From NCBI RefSeq assembly GCF_900157375.1, contig NZ_LT721901.1, positions 1,048,365 to 1,112,364 of the forward strand: DNA of 64,000 nucleotides, read 5' to 3'. Source of the stretch: Mycobacterium rhizamassiliense (GTDB taxonomy: Bacteria; Actinomycetota; Actinomycetes; Mycobacteriales; Mycobacteriaceae). Position numbers and translations under genes: made by a program. This document shows, one piece after another, positions 18,544 through 26,521 of this stretch. The notes below the pieces were generated by a model. It saw nothing but the letters and a program-made list of their open reading frames with translations, was not told where the DNA came from and made no database searches. How positions within the stretch are numbered: position 1 is the stretch's first letter; every line of letters starts with the position of its first letter.

Positions 18544-18669
18544 CTGCAAATACCCACCAATCAATCGGTCGGGGATGTCAACCGGTTGCGATCCCCCTTT
18601 ATAACGTTTCGCAAACGGTGTTATGAAATCATGCCTGCCGGGGGCGCGCATCCCCCGCCGAGGTCGGCC
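18544..18669 (-). promoter_or_regulatory. Intergenic region between GH16 copies with a CGTTT-CGC-AAACG palindrome
   Basis: The 126-bp gap holds CGTTTCGCAAACG at 18605-18617, part of a wider imperfect dyad bounded by ATAAC and GTTAT. It lies upstream of copy 1 and suggests that this copy has its own regulated promoter. The core resembles the 16-bp palindrome at 11464-11479. Confidence 0.4.
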
Positions 18670-19500
18670 TTAGAACACGCGCACCCAGTCGATCAGCATT
18701 TCCGCCGGGTAGGCGCCCGGGGCGGGGTCGCCGCCGCCCGAACCGCCCACCGCGAGGTTCAACATCGGGAACACCGTGTAGCCGACGTCGTTGAAGGGCC
18801 ACATGCTGACCGGGTCGTGCAGGTCCTCGATGCCGGTTGCCGGAACGCTGAAGTACGGCTGCGCGCCGTCGACATAGTCTTCCCAGAAGTACATCCCGCT
18901 GGGGTTCCAGGTGACGCGCCAGGTGTGCCAGCCGCCGTCCACCGCGATCGGCTGCGTCTTGAACGCCGTGCCGTCCGGGTTGGCGTGGACGGTGGTACCC
19001 GACGGCCACTGCCCGTTGCCGTACCACTCCATCAGGTCGATCTCGCCGCTGCGGCCGGGGTCGTCGTTCGACAGCCACCAGGCCGGCCAGCACCCGCCGG
19101 TCAGGCAGTTGAGTTTGATGCGGGCTTCCCACGTCGTCCCGATGGCGCCGCGCCAGGTGCCGCTGACCAAGCCGCCGAAATAGCCGTTGGCCTCGTGGGT
19201 GGCGCGCAGCACGAGATTGGATTTGCCGTCCAGGAAGACGTTTTGGCGGCTGTCGCGGTATTGCCCGAAGAACTCGGGCCGGTCGAAGCCCGTCGGGTTT
19301 TTGATCGGTGTGCGGTTGTTGGACACCACCCACTTCGACGGATCGGGGGCCGCGCCAGCCGGGCCGTCGAACTCGTCGTGAAACAGGTAGGAACCGGTTG
19401 CCGTCGCCGGCGCCGCGGCCACCTGCGGGGCCGCGATCGCGGCGGCCAGCGCGCCGAACCCCGCCAGCATCATTGCCCTGCGACGATCCATCTCTGGCAT
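18670..19500 (-). CDS. Secreted GH16 glucanase, Rv0315 ortholog (copy 2)
   Basis: A 276-residue exported GH16 enzyme very close to Mtb Rv0315, described as a beta-1,3-glucanase precursor and immunogenic protein. The leader MDRRRAMMLAGFGA has twin arginines and a hydrophobic core. The active site is EIDLME with E153, D155 and E158. It carries the conserved GQYRDSRQNVFLDG and WRVTWNPSGMYFW stretches. Being the closer match, it is taken as the ancestral copy, with the neighbour at 17.7-18.5 kb as the diverged duplicate. Confidence 0.9.
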   Translation of the reverse strand: MPEMDRRRAMMLAGFGALAAAIAAPQVAAAPATATGSYLFHDEFDGPAGAAPDPSKWVVSNNRTPIKNPTGFDRPEFFGQYRDSRQNVFLDGKSNLVLRATHEANGYFGGLVSGTWRGAIGTTWEARIKLNCLTGGCWPAWWLSNDDPGRSGEIDLMEWYGNGQWPSGTTVHANPDGTAFKTQPIAVDGGWHTWRVTWNPSGMYFWEDYVDGAQPYFSVPATGIEDLHDPVSMWPFNDVGYTVFPMLNLAVGGSGGGDPAPGAYPAEMLIDWVRVF

Positions 19501-19518
19501 GGGCGCGCTGCCTTCCGA

Positions 19519-19938
19519 CTATGGGGTTCCCGCAGCATAAAGCAGTTCCTTGAGCCGGCTTTGCTGCTCGTCGGAGAGCCGCGTCAGAATTCGCTGCTCG
19601 GCTCGCTTTGCGGCCGCATCCGCACGCTTCAGCAGACCTTTGCCGCGTCGCGTCAACTGGGCCGGCATCGCCCGGCCGCTCGGGGTCGAGACCGGCCGGC
19701 TCAGCGCGCCACGGTCCTCGAGCCCGAGCAGCACTTGGTTCATCGCCTGCGCCGAGACGTTCGTGCCACGCGCCAGCTCGGCGCTGGTGAGCCCGGGGTT
19801 CTCGGCCAGCACCCGCATGCACACGAATTCCGGCAGGCCGAGCTCGAGCGGCTTCAACTCCGCCAAAATCTGAGGCCGCAGCAACCTCATCACGCGGTAC
19901 AAGAGGAACCCCAATGGCTCGTCGCACAGTTGGCTCAT
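19519..19938 (-). CDS. MarR family transcriptional regulator
   Basis: A 139-residue winged helix-turn-helix protein. The recognition region is LTSAELARGTNVSAQAMNQVLLGLEDRGALSR, followed by the wing (GRAMPAQLTRRGKGLLKRAD) and a C-terminal dimerisation helix. The start at 19938 excludes a long upstream frame that crosses the intergenic region. It is divergent from the Gly-Phe-repeat gene, with two identical half-site dyads between them, so it probably represses that gene and itself. Confidence 0.85.
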   Translation of the reverse strand: MSQLCDEPLGFLLYRVMRLLRPQILAELKPLELGLPEFVCMRVLAENPGLTSAELARGTNVSAQAMNQVLLGLEDRGALSRPVSTPSGRAMPAQLTRRGKGLLKRADAAAKRAEQRILTRLSDEQQSRLKELLYAAGTP

Positions 19939-19982
19939 AGACACATGTTGGCATGCGCCAAGGGGTTTCTCGCGCGCAACCA

Positions 19983-19995
19983 TCAATTTCATTGA
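19983..19995. promoter_or_regulatory. Operator 1, TCAA-N5-TTGA, in the MarR divergent region
   Basis: TCAATTTCATTGA: arms TCAAT/ATTGA. It has the same TCAA-N5-TTGA core as operator 2, 33 bp away (about three helical turns), so two dimers could sit on the same DNA face. Confidence 0.6.
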
Positions 19996-20013
19996 CATTG
20001 TCGCCGTCGGTGG

Positions 20014-20030
20014 TATCAAGGAACTTGATA
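20014..20030. promoter_or_regulatory. Operator 2, TATCAAGGAACTTGATA palindrome
   Basis: Perfect 7-bp arms TATCAAG/CTTGATA around GAA, 22 bases before the ATG of the Gly-Phe-repeat gene. AT-rich palindromes of this size are typical MarR-family operators. Bound regulator would block initiation of the rightward gene. Confidence 0.7.
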
Positions 20031-20052
20031 ACGCAATGAAAGGAATGACAGG

Positions 20053-20709
20053 ATGTCTGGTGGATTTTTCGGCGGCTTCGGCGGCCCGGGATTCGGTGGT
20101 TTCGGAGGGCCCGGCGGTTTCGGCGGTGGCCCAGGCGGCTTCGGCGGTGGCCCAGGCGGTTTCGGCGGTGGCCCAGGCGGTTTCGGCGGTGGCTGGGGCA
20201 ACCACGGCGGCCCCGGCTTCGGTGGCGGCCCAGGCGGTTTCGGCCCCGGTGGTCGTCCGCCCCTCAAGCGCGCGGCATTCGTCAGCGCGGCGCTGTTGCT
20301 CGACGGGCCGGCTGACGCCGCGCAGCTCGTGCAACGGGTTTCGGACGCGACCGAGGGCGCGTTCAGCCCTCGGCAGGAGAAGGTGGAGCTCGCCCTTGGG
20401 CTGCTCGCGGGCCGCGGCGTGGTCACCATCGACAACGGTGTGGCGACGCTGACCGAGCTCGGCGAGAACCTGCTCAAGTGGCGGGGCGTCAGCAGCGAGA
20501 CGGCGCACGCATTCCTGAAGCATCGGGCCAAGTTCGCCGATGTCTTCAAGATCCGTCGCACGTTTTTCGAAGTCGCCCAACTGTCCCGCACCATCGCCTG
20601 GCAGGGCACCGACGAGCAGAAGCAACAGCTCGCCGAGACCCGGACCAAGGTGCTGGAGGCGCTGACCGACGCCAAGAAGACGCTGCACCGCGTCCTCGGC
20701 GAGGACTAG
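20053..20709 (+). CDS. Gly-Phe-repeat protein with PadR-like winged-helix C-terminal domain
   Basis: A 218-residue protein. The first ~75 residues are a low-complexity tract of GFGGGPG units. Residues ~78-218 look like a PadR-type winged helix: RAAFVSAALLLDGPADAAQ, then FSPRQEKVELALGLLAGRGVVTIDNG and a long C-terminal helix (KTLHRVLGED). Regulators with a disordered Gly-rich N-terminus are known in actinobacteria, but the role of the tract is not. AAAGGA precedes the ATG. Divergent from the MarR gene with shared operators; the pair probably forms one regulatory unit. Confidence 0.75.
   Translation: MSGGFFGGFGGPGFGGFGGPGGFGGGPGGFGGGPGGFGGGPGGFGGGWGNHGGPGFGGGPGGFGPGGRPPLKRAAFVSAALLLDGPADAAQLVQRVSDATEGAFSPRQEKVELALGLLAGRGVVTIDNGVATLTELGENLLKWRGVSSETAHAFLKHRAKFADVFKIRRTFFEVAQLSRTIAWQGTDEQKQQLAETRTKVLEALTDAKKTLHRVLGED
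20113..20196 (+). repeat. Four tandem 21-bp repeats encoding GGFGGGP
   Basis: Units of 21 bp (first unit GGCGGTTTCGGCGGTGGCCC plus A) repeat four times with 1-2 substitutions, in frame, in the N-terminal tract of the PadR-like gene. Copy number could vary without frameshift. Confidence 0.85.
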
Positions 20710-20735
20710 GGAGCTAGAAGAGGTCAAGCGGGCGT

Positions 20736-20791
20736 CGAGATTGCCGTGGTGGTCGTACTTTCCTCAGATCACAGCCATGACGGCAATCTCG
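20736..20791. terminator. Hairpin between convergent PadR-like and oxidoreductase genes
   Basis: CGAGATTGCCGT and ACGGCAATCTCG are exact reverse complements of 12 bp around a 32-nt loop. The position between convergent stops suits a bidirectional terminator; the long loop is unusual, and it could instead be a small mobile or repeated hairpin sequence. Confidence 0.5.
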
Positions 20792-20798
20792 GCGCGAA

Positions 20799-21824
20799 TT
20801 AGTTGGCCGAGGGCTCGCTCAGCTTGACCAACGTCTTGCCGATGTTGGCTCCGGTGAACAACCCGTTGAGGGCGTCCACGCAGGAGCCGATGCCGTCGAA
20901 GACGGTCTCGCGATGGCTGAGTAGGCCGTCGTCCCCCCACTTGCGCAGCGCGGCGTAGGCCTCGTCGAAGCGGCCCCATTGGTCGAGGGCGTTGAACCCT
21001 TGCATCCGTGCGGTCTTCGCCAGCAGGTTCACGTAGTTGGTCGGCCCGGGGTGCTCGCCGGTCAGGTAGCTGGAGATGACGCCGCACAGCACCACGCGCG
21101 CGTTCTGGGCCAGCCGGCCGAGCACCGCGTCGAGGATCGGGCCCCCGACGTTGTCGAAGTAGACGTCGACCCGCTTCGGGCAATGCTGCTTGAGCGCCGC
21201 CGCGACGTCCTCGTTCTTGTAGTCGATGCAGGCGTCAAACCCGAAGTCCTCGACCACCGCCCGGCATTTCTCGGGCCCGCCCGCGATGCCCACCACCCGC
21301 GCGCCGGCGATCTTGGCGATCTGCCCGGCGATCGATCCGGTGGCGCCCGCCGCCGCCGAGACGACGGCCGTCTCACCGGGCTGGGGCACGCCGACGTCGA
21401 CCATTCCGATGTAGGCGGTGGCCCCGGTCGGGCCGAAGACCGACATCACCGCCAACTGATCCGTCGCGTCCGACGGCGGGACGGGCGTGCTGAACACGTC
21501 GTCGCGGATAATCACGTACTCCTGGAAGCCGGACAGCGTGGTGACCACATCCCCGATCGCGAAGGCGTCGCAACGCGTCTGCACCACCTCACCGATGCCC
21601 GCAGCGCGGATGACCTCCCCCAGCTGCACCGGCGGCAGGTAGCCGGGCTGGTCGTTGAGCCAGGTCCGGACGGCGGCGTCGAGCCCCACATAGGTGGTCC
21701 GCAGCAAAGCCTCGCCCTCGGCGAGCTGGGGCGCCGGCGTGGTCACCAGCTCGGTGTCGTCGGGCGCAACCAGCCCGGTCGGACGGCGGCGCAACAGGAT
21801 CTGGCGGTTCGGCAGTTCGGGCAC
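20799..21824 (-). CDS. NADP-dependent oxidoreductase (zinc-free MDR, prostaglandin-reductase-like)
   Basis: Medium-chain reductase of 341 residues that reduces enones or quinones with NADPH. The cofactor site is AAAGATGSIAGQIAKIAGARVVG near residue 150; the family segments GFQEYVIIRDD and VDVYFDNVGG are present. There are no zinc-binding cysteines, and the GPTGATAY segment replaces the zinc-ADH catalytic region, as in leukotriene-B4/prostaglandin reductase relatives. The start is GTG. It is divergent from the DUF3060 gene, with only 46 bp between starts. Confidence 0.9.
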   Translation of the reverse strand: MPELPNRQILLRRRPTGLVAPDDTELVTTPAPQLAEGEALLRTTYVGLDAAVRTWLNDQPGYLPPVQLGEVIRAAGIGEVVQTRCDAFAIGDVVTTLSGFQEYVIIRDDVFSTPVPPSDATDQLAVMSVFGPTGATAYIGMVDVGVPQPGETAVVSAAAGATGSIAGQIAKIAGARVVGIAGGPEKCRAVVEDFGFDACIDYKNEDVAAALKQHCPKRVDVYFDNVGGPILDAVLGRLAQNARVVLCGVISSYLTGEHPGPTNYVNLLAKTARMQGFNALDQWGRFDEAYAALRKWGDDGLLSHRETVFDGIGSCVDALNGLFTGANIGKTLVKLSEPSAN

Positions 21825-21870
21825 GTGCTGAAACTACCCATTAGAGGCCGTCCGGTGGGAGCATCTGTCC

Positions 21871-22635
21871 ATGGAATCGCAGGACGACCCGGAAAAACGG
21901 ATCCGGGATCTCGAGCGGCCGCTGGCCGACACCGCACGCGCGTCCGAACTGGGCGCCGATTTCAGCAGGATCCCGCCGGGCGCCCACGCCTACCCGCCCT
22001 CTCCTCCCGGGCCGGTTCCGCCGGCGCCGCCTCCTCAGTACGGTGGGCCTCCCCAGTACGGTGCGCCACCCCCGTACAGCTACGGCGGCAGCCCGTACTC
22101 GACGTCGTCGCCGAATCCCGGCGGCGGCAACCGCATGTGGTGGATCGTCGGGACGATCATCGTCGTGGGCGTGCTGGCCCTCGCGGGCGGCATCGCCGCG
22201 TATGCCTCGCACCAGCTTTCCGGTGTCCGATCGATCATCAACTCGTCGACGCCGACCAGCACCGCGCCGGTGACCACCACACCCCGGACGACGTCGCGCA
22301 GCCCGAGACCGTCGACCAGTGGGCCGTCGACCCGCAGCGCGAGCCCCTCGACGTCACCGGCGCCGGCGGCCGGTGCGCCGCTCGACATCTCCGGCATCGA
22401 GGAGAACAAGACTGTCGCGTGCAACGACAACGTCGTCACGGTCAGCGGGATCTCCAACACGATCGTGATCACCGGCCACTGCACGAGCCTGACGGTGTCG
22501 GGCATGAAGAACTCGGTGACCGTCGACGCGTCCGACTCCATCGACGCGTCCGGCATGAACAACCGGGTGACATTTCACTCGGGCGCGCCAAAGGTCTCCA
22601 ACTCCGGTGTCGACAACGTGGTGGCGCAGGGCTGA
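21871..22635 (+). CDS. Membrane-anchored DUF3060 protein, Rv0314c ortholog
   Basis: A 254-residue protein with a Pro/Tyr-rich cytoplasmic N-terminus (PPQYGGPPQYGAPPPYSYGG), one membrane helix (MWWIVGTIIVVGVLALAGGI) and a Thr/Ser/Pro linker. The C-terminal DUF3060 domain has repeating hydrophobic strands (VVTVSGISNTIVITGHC, LTVSGMKNSVTVDASD), probably a small right-handed beta-helix outside the membrane. The function is unknown. Mtb has the same gene beside Rv0315, so it belongs to the conserved backbone; the genes between them here are additions. Confidence 0.85.
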   Translation: MESQDDPEKRIRDLERPLADTARASELGADFSRIPPGAHAYPPSPPGPVPPAPPPQYGGPPQYGAPPPYSYGGSPYSTSSPNPGGGNRMWWIVGTIIVVGVLALAGGIAAYASHQLSGVRSIINSSTPTSTAPVTTTPRTTSRSPRPSTSGPSTRSASPSTSPAPAAGAPLDISGIEENKTVACNDNVVTVSGISNTIVITGHCTSLTVSGMKNSVTVDASDSIDASGMNNRVTFHSGAPKVSNSGVDNVVAQG

Positions 22636-22641
22636 CGCGCG

Positions 22642-25600
22642 TCAGCCCTGGGCCATCGCGTCGGCCTGCGCGAGATAGCCCTCGAAGTCGGCCTCCCGCG
22701 CGCGGGCCCGAAAGCGTTGCAGGAACTGCCGATAGCCGTCCTCGTCGCCGTGGGCTCGGGCCAACAGCGCGCGCAGCCGCAGCACCGGTATCTCGTGCAG
22801 CACGAACCCCGGCTCGGTCTCGACCTCGGCCAGCCGGTTGACCGCGCGTTCGGCGTTCTCGACGTCGCCGGCCCGCCCGCGCGCCAACAGCGCCTCGACC
22901 AACGCCGTGGTAGCGGGTGCGCGGAAGATCATGGTTCCCGCCGCGAACTGCGCCGCGAGGATGTTTGACGCCAAGTCGATCGCGCCGTCCAGATCGCCGG
23001 ATCGGGCACGCTCACGGGCGAATTCGATGTCCGACATCCTGCGCAGCGCCACGATCAGCTTTTCGTCGACCAGCATTTCGCGCGCCTTGGCCAGGGCTGC
23101 CAGCCCCGCGGCCGTATCGCCGGAGTCGCAGTGGATCAGCACGGTGGCCTGATTCACCAGCGAGTAGGCCAGGGCGGTGTTGTCGCCGGAGCGCTGCGCG
23201 ATTTCCAGCGACTCCGCCGCCTGGGTCAGGTCGTCGGCGTCGGGTAGCACGGCGCAGTTTGCGATCGCGGCCGCGTACTTGTAGAGCTGGGCCATCGGCC
23301 GCGTCGTCGAGTCGAAGGAGTGGGCCAGCGCGATGCCTTCGTCGAGGTCGTCCCGCCAGCCCGGCCGCCCCAAGAACATCTTGGCCGCGCCCTTCAGCGT
23401 GATCGCCCACGCCAGCGGGGAGCCGATCACGAAGTCACCCATCGTCGGATCACCGTGTGCGACTTCGATAATCCGCTCGGCCAGCTGAAGGCACTCGGTC
23501 GCCTCGCCGACTTCCCACTTCGCCTGGGCGCCGGCATAGAACAGCCCCACCGTCATCTCCGGATCACCGATCGACTCGACGAGGTTGGCGAACTCCATTG
23601 CCATGGCCGCCGCCTCCCGGTGCTTGGAGTTGAACGTCAGGGTGGTGATGTGCCCGGCCATTCCGACGGCCAACGACTTCTTGTCACCAGCGGCCGTTGT
23701 GAGCGAACGCAATTCGTCGAACCCGGTCTCGTCGGGTGTACCGCCGACCTGAAAGACGCTGCCACACAGCAGTGCTCGCGGCGCGATCCGCATCGCCAGC
23801 CGGTCCGGGTGGTCGTCGGGCAGCCGATCGGCGAATCGCAGGGCCTGCTGCCAGCTGCCGCGGGCCGCCCGGATGTCGCGGCTGCCGTACCACGTCGCCG
23901 CCTGCATGTACCACTCGTACGCGTCGCGCAGGTCGCCGGCCGCCGCGTACTGGGTGGCCACGATCGAGGCCTCCTGCCCGGTGAACCCGCCCTGGGTGCG
24001 CTGCAGCACGGCGGCCACCCGGCGATGCAACTCCGCCCGATCGGCCTTCAGCTGGGATTCGTAGGCCACGGCCTGAATCAGCGGATGGCAGAACGCATAT
24101 GTCGCGTGCGGCGTGAATCCGATCTGCTCCACCAGCGCGGCCTCGATGAGCGGCGCCACGTCGACGGCGCCGAGCAAGCAACTCAACAGCTCGGTGTCGA
24201 ACTGCGCGCCGACCACCGCCGCGGCGTGCAACGTGCGCTTCGCGGTGGCACTGAGCCGATCGATGCGGGACCCGATGATGCCCTGCAGGCTGGCCGGCAC
24301 CCGGATGTCGCTCACCTCCCGGACGCAGACGTAGGCGCCGGGGGCACCCTCGAGCTCGCCGCGCTCGACCAGGTCGCGCACGATCTCCTCGGCCGCGAAC
24401 GGCAGACCCGCAGCCCGGTCGGCGATCACCGAGGCCAGGCTGAGCACCGAGGGATCCTGGCCAAGCAGTTCCTTGATCATCTCGACGATGTGCGAATCAC
24501 TCAGCGGCGCAAGGGCGAATGGGTGTGCCCTGGGGATGCGCGCCAACGCGCCGGCATACTGCGGGCGGTAGACCACCAGCAGCGTCGCCCGCATCTCGGG
24601 CATCGCCTCCGCGAACTCGGCGAGCAGCGACTCGCTGACGCTGTCGATCCACTGGGCATCCTCGATGACGTAGATCGCGGGGGCGGGACGGGCCAGCGAC
24701 AGCGTGGTGATGAGGTCGATGAGGCGACGGCGCCGGGCGTCCGGGGTGATGTCGGGGCACGGCACATCGGGGTTGCGGATGCCGAGCAGATCGTCGAGCA
24801 GCACCAGATCCTCGGCGCCGGCCTCGGGTATCTGGCTGCGCACCCGCGCCCGGGCCACCTCCAGGGTGAGGCCGCCGATACCGAAAATCGCACGCAGCAA
24901 ACGGGATACGACATGAAAGGCGATTTCGCGGGTGTGCGATTCGCAGTAGGTGATGAAGACCTCGAAGCCACCTCGGCGCGCGGTCGCCAGCGACTCGCGG
25001 ACCAGCCTGGTCTTGCCCACGCCGGGTCGGCCGGTCACCGTGACGACGGTCCCCTCGCCGTGAAAGGCCCGGGCCAGCAGCTCGGCGACGGCGTCCTTTT
25101 CCGCTTGGCGTCCGACCAACGGGGATTCGCGGCGGGCCTTGGCGTGGTGTTCGCCGTCGGCGGCCAGCAGTCGCCGGGCCGGCACCGCGGTGGCAAAACC
25201 CTTGATATGCACGGTTTCACGCTCGCCCAGGACGACGCGGTCCTCGACCAGCCGGGCGGTCGACTCGCTGAGCATGATGCCGCCGGGGGGCGCGACCGAT
25301 TCCATCCGCTGCGCCATGCCGACCTGTTCACCGACCGCGGTGTAGCCGAGGTGGCTGGCCCCGACCTCGCCGGTGATCACCCGGCCGGAGTTCAGCCCCA
25401 CCCGCAACCGCAGGTCGATCCCGTCGCGGCGCCCCACGTCGACCGCCAGTTCCCGCACCACCTCCTGGATGTCCAGCGCGGCCAGGCAGGCCCGAAAGGC
25501 GTGATGCTCGAACGTGATTGGCGCCCCGAACAACGCCATGATGCCGTCGCCGGTGAACTTGTCCACGGTGCCGCCGTAGCGCTGCACGACGGCCGCCGAC

Positions 25601-25848
25601 CGATCGACGAGTTCGGTCATCACCTCGCGCAGCCGCTCGGGGCCCAATGCCGCGGCGATATCCATCGACCGCACCACGTCGGCGAACAGCACCGTCACCT
25701 GTTTGTATTCGGCCGGTTCGGAATTCGGCGCCAGCGGGGACCCGCAGGCGTCGCAGAATCGGGCACCCGGGCGCGGCTGCGAACCGCACACGTGGCACAC
25801 CGACGATGCTGCGGTCACGTGAGTGTTACGCGGGCTCTTCCGAGTCAT
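22642..25848 (-). CDS. Nucleotidyl-cyclase-domain/AAA ATPase/TPR regulatory protein
   Basis: Large signalling protein of 1,068 residues. A zinc ribbon (C18, C21, C32, C35) comes first. Residues ~48-200 are a class III cyclase homology domain with metal ligands D57 (LFADVV) and D101 (GDGIMALFG) and K97. The position of the transition-state Asn in the canonical GDxVNxAxR is Gly (G177 in GEQVGMAQR), R181 being kept, so activity is uncertain. An AAA/STAND ATPase follows, with Walker A GRPGVGKTR near residue 260 and a Walker-B-like YVIEDAQW, then a long helical TPR-like C-terminus. It lacks the LuxR domain seen in Mtb relatives such as Rv0386. The ATG overlaps the upstream gene by 23 nt; GTG at 25818 is an alternative. 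Confidence 0.85.
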   Translation of the reverse strand: MTRKSPRNTHVTAASSVCHVCGSQPRPGARFCDACGSPLAPNSEPAEYKQVTVLFADVVRSMDIAAALGPERLREVMTELVDRSAAVVQRYGGTVDKFTGDGIMALFGAPITFEHHAFRACLAALDIQEVVRELAVDVGRRDGIDLRLRVGLNSGRVITGEVGASHLGYTAVGEQVGMAQRMESVAPPGGIMLSESTARLVEDRVVLGERETVHIKGFATAVPARRLLAADGEHHAKARRESPLVGRQAEKDAVAELLARAFHGEGTVVTVTGRPGVGKTRLVRESLATARRGGFEVFITYCESHTREIAFHVVSRLLRAIFGIGGLTLEVARARVRSQIPEAGAEDLVLLDDLLGIRNPDVPCPDITPDARRRRLIDLITTLSLARPAPAIYVIEDAQWIDSVSESLLAEFAEAMPEMRATLLVVYRPQYAGALARIPRAHPFALAPLSDSHIVEMIKELLGQDPSVLSLASVIADRAAGLPFAAEEIVRDLVERGELEGAPGAYVCVREVSDIRVPASLQGIIGSRIDRLSATAKRTLHAAAVVGAQFDTELLSCLLGAVDVAPLIEAALVEQIGFTPHATYAFCHPLIQAVAYESQLKADRAELHRRVAAVLQRTQGGFTGQEASIVATQYAAAGDLRDAYEWYMQAATWYGSRDIRAARGSWQQALRFADRLPDDHPDRLAMRIAPRALLCGSVFQVGGTPDETGFDELRSLTTAAGDKKSLAVGMAGHITTLTFNSKHREAAAMAMEFANLVESIGDPEMTVGLFYAGAQAKWEVGEATECLQLAERIIEVAHGDPTMGDFVIGSPLAWAITLKGAAKMFLGRPGWRDDLDEGIALAHSFDSTTRPMAQLYKYAAAIANCAVLPDADDLTQAAESLEIAQRSGDNTALAYSLVNQATVLIHCDSGDTAAGLAALAKAREMLVDEKLIVALRRMSDIEFARERARSGDLDGAIDLASNILAAQFAAGTMIFRAPATTALVEALLARGRAGDVENAERAVNRLAEVETEPGFVLHEIPVLRLRALLARAHGDEDGYRQFLQRFRARAREADFEGYLAQADAMAQG

Positions 25849-26212
25849 CGTCGAGGACGCTGACCGCGATGCCGTACGGCAGGAAGCGAACCTTGCGCTT
25901 CGGATCGGTGTTGTCCTTGTTGGCGCGCAGCGCGTCGAGTTCGCTCGCGTAGACCTGCTCGACCCGGGCATTGCCGGTGTCGTCCACCGTGTAGATGGCC
26001 CACACCCCGTCACCGGCCTCGCCGGCGGTCTCCGGTGTGGGGCGCGGCCGCCGCGACAGGTCCTCGAAGACCGCCGACCAACCACTCCGGGCACCCGGAG
26101 TGCCGACGAACCTGCTGACCCGCTCGAACACGTCGCGCAGGCCCTCGCTGCCCTCCCTGATCACCCGATCGAAATCGTCGGGATCAAATCCGAACGCACC
26201 GTGCTCGGCCAC
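25826..26212 (-). CDS. Conserved protein, Rv0313 ortholog
   Basis: Soluble acidic protein of 128 residues (VAEHGAFGFDPDDFDRVIREG... RFLPYGIAVSVLDDDSEEPA) with no recognised domain. GTG at 26212 is chosen because AGGAGG lies six bases upstream and the length equals that of the Mtb ortholog; an open frame continues to 26275. It lies directly downstream of the Hsp70-like gene, as in Mtb Rv0312-Rv0313, and its end overlaps the cyclase-domain gene, so all three may be one operon. Confidence 0.8.
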   Translation of the reverse strand: MAEHGAFGFDPDDFDRVIREGSEGLRDVFERVSRFVGTPGARSGWSAVFEDLSRRPRPTPETAGEAGDGVWAIYTVDDTGNARVEQVYASELDALRANKDNTDPKRKVRFLPYGIAVSVLDDDSEEPA

Positions 26213-26293
26213 GCGGCCTCCTTGCAGCTCGTAGGTGTCCCTGCCAGTGTGCGCCGGGTCGCCACGATCCGCCATGGGATTTGCGCGGGGTTT

Positions 26294-26352
26294 GCTTCAG
26301 GCCGAACTTTCCCCGCCTAATACCCGGGGCCCAGGAACGGGTTCCCGCCGCC
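26294..26352. repeat. 59-bp perfect inverted repeat, left arm
   Basis: Exact reverse complement of the right arm at 26522-26580, 169 bp away. On the coding (minus) strand this copy reads GGGNPFLGPGY-stop, the natural end of an Rv0312-type protein, plus about 25 bases of downstream sequence. It is therefore likely to be the original copy. Confidence 0.95.
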
Positions 26353-26521
26353 CGGATACTGCTGGGGGTATTGCCCCGGATACTGGCCCGGGTACTGCTG
26401 GGGATACTGCGGGGCCTGGTTCTGGGGCGCCTGGTTGGCCGGCACCTGAATCGGGATCGGCACCGGCAGCAGCGGCACGTGGATCCACTGCGTGGTCATG
26501 GGTACCGACGTCGACGTAGTC
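26317..26521 (-). pseudogene. Out-of-frame natural C-terminus of the Hsp70-like protein
   Basis: On the minus strand this segment reads PPTTSTSVPMTTQWIHVPLL followed by PQQYPGQY repeats and ends GGGNPFLGPGY-stop, as expected for the Pro-rich C-terminal tail of an Rv0312-type protein. It is in a different frame from the upstream Hsp70-like ORF and is separated from it by the right arm of the inverted repeat. It therefore is not translated unless a frameshift, reinitiation at the internal ATG (26499) or reversion occurs. Confidence 0.65.

Noticed and set aside
20100..20200. CRISPR-like array
   Set aside because: The 21-bp repeats are contiguous, in frame and code for GGFGGGP; there are no spacers or cas genes.
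23320..25863. 847-codon plus-strand ORF opposite the cyclase/AAA gene
   Set aside because: Shadow of high GC third positions; composition dominated by Arg, Gln, His, Gly.
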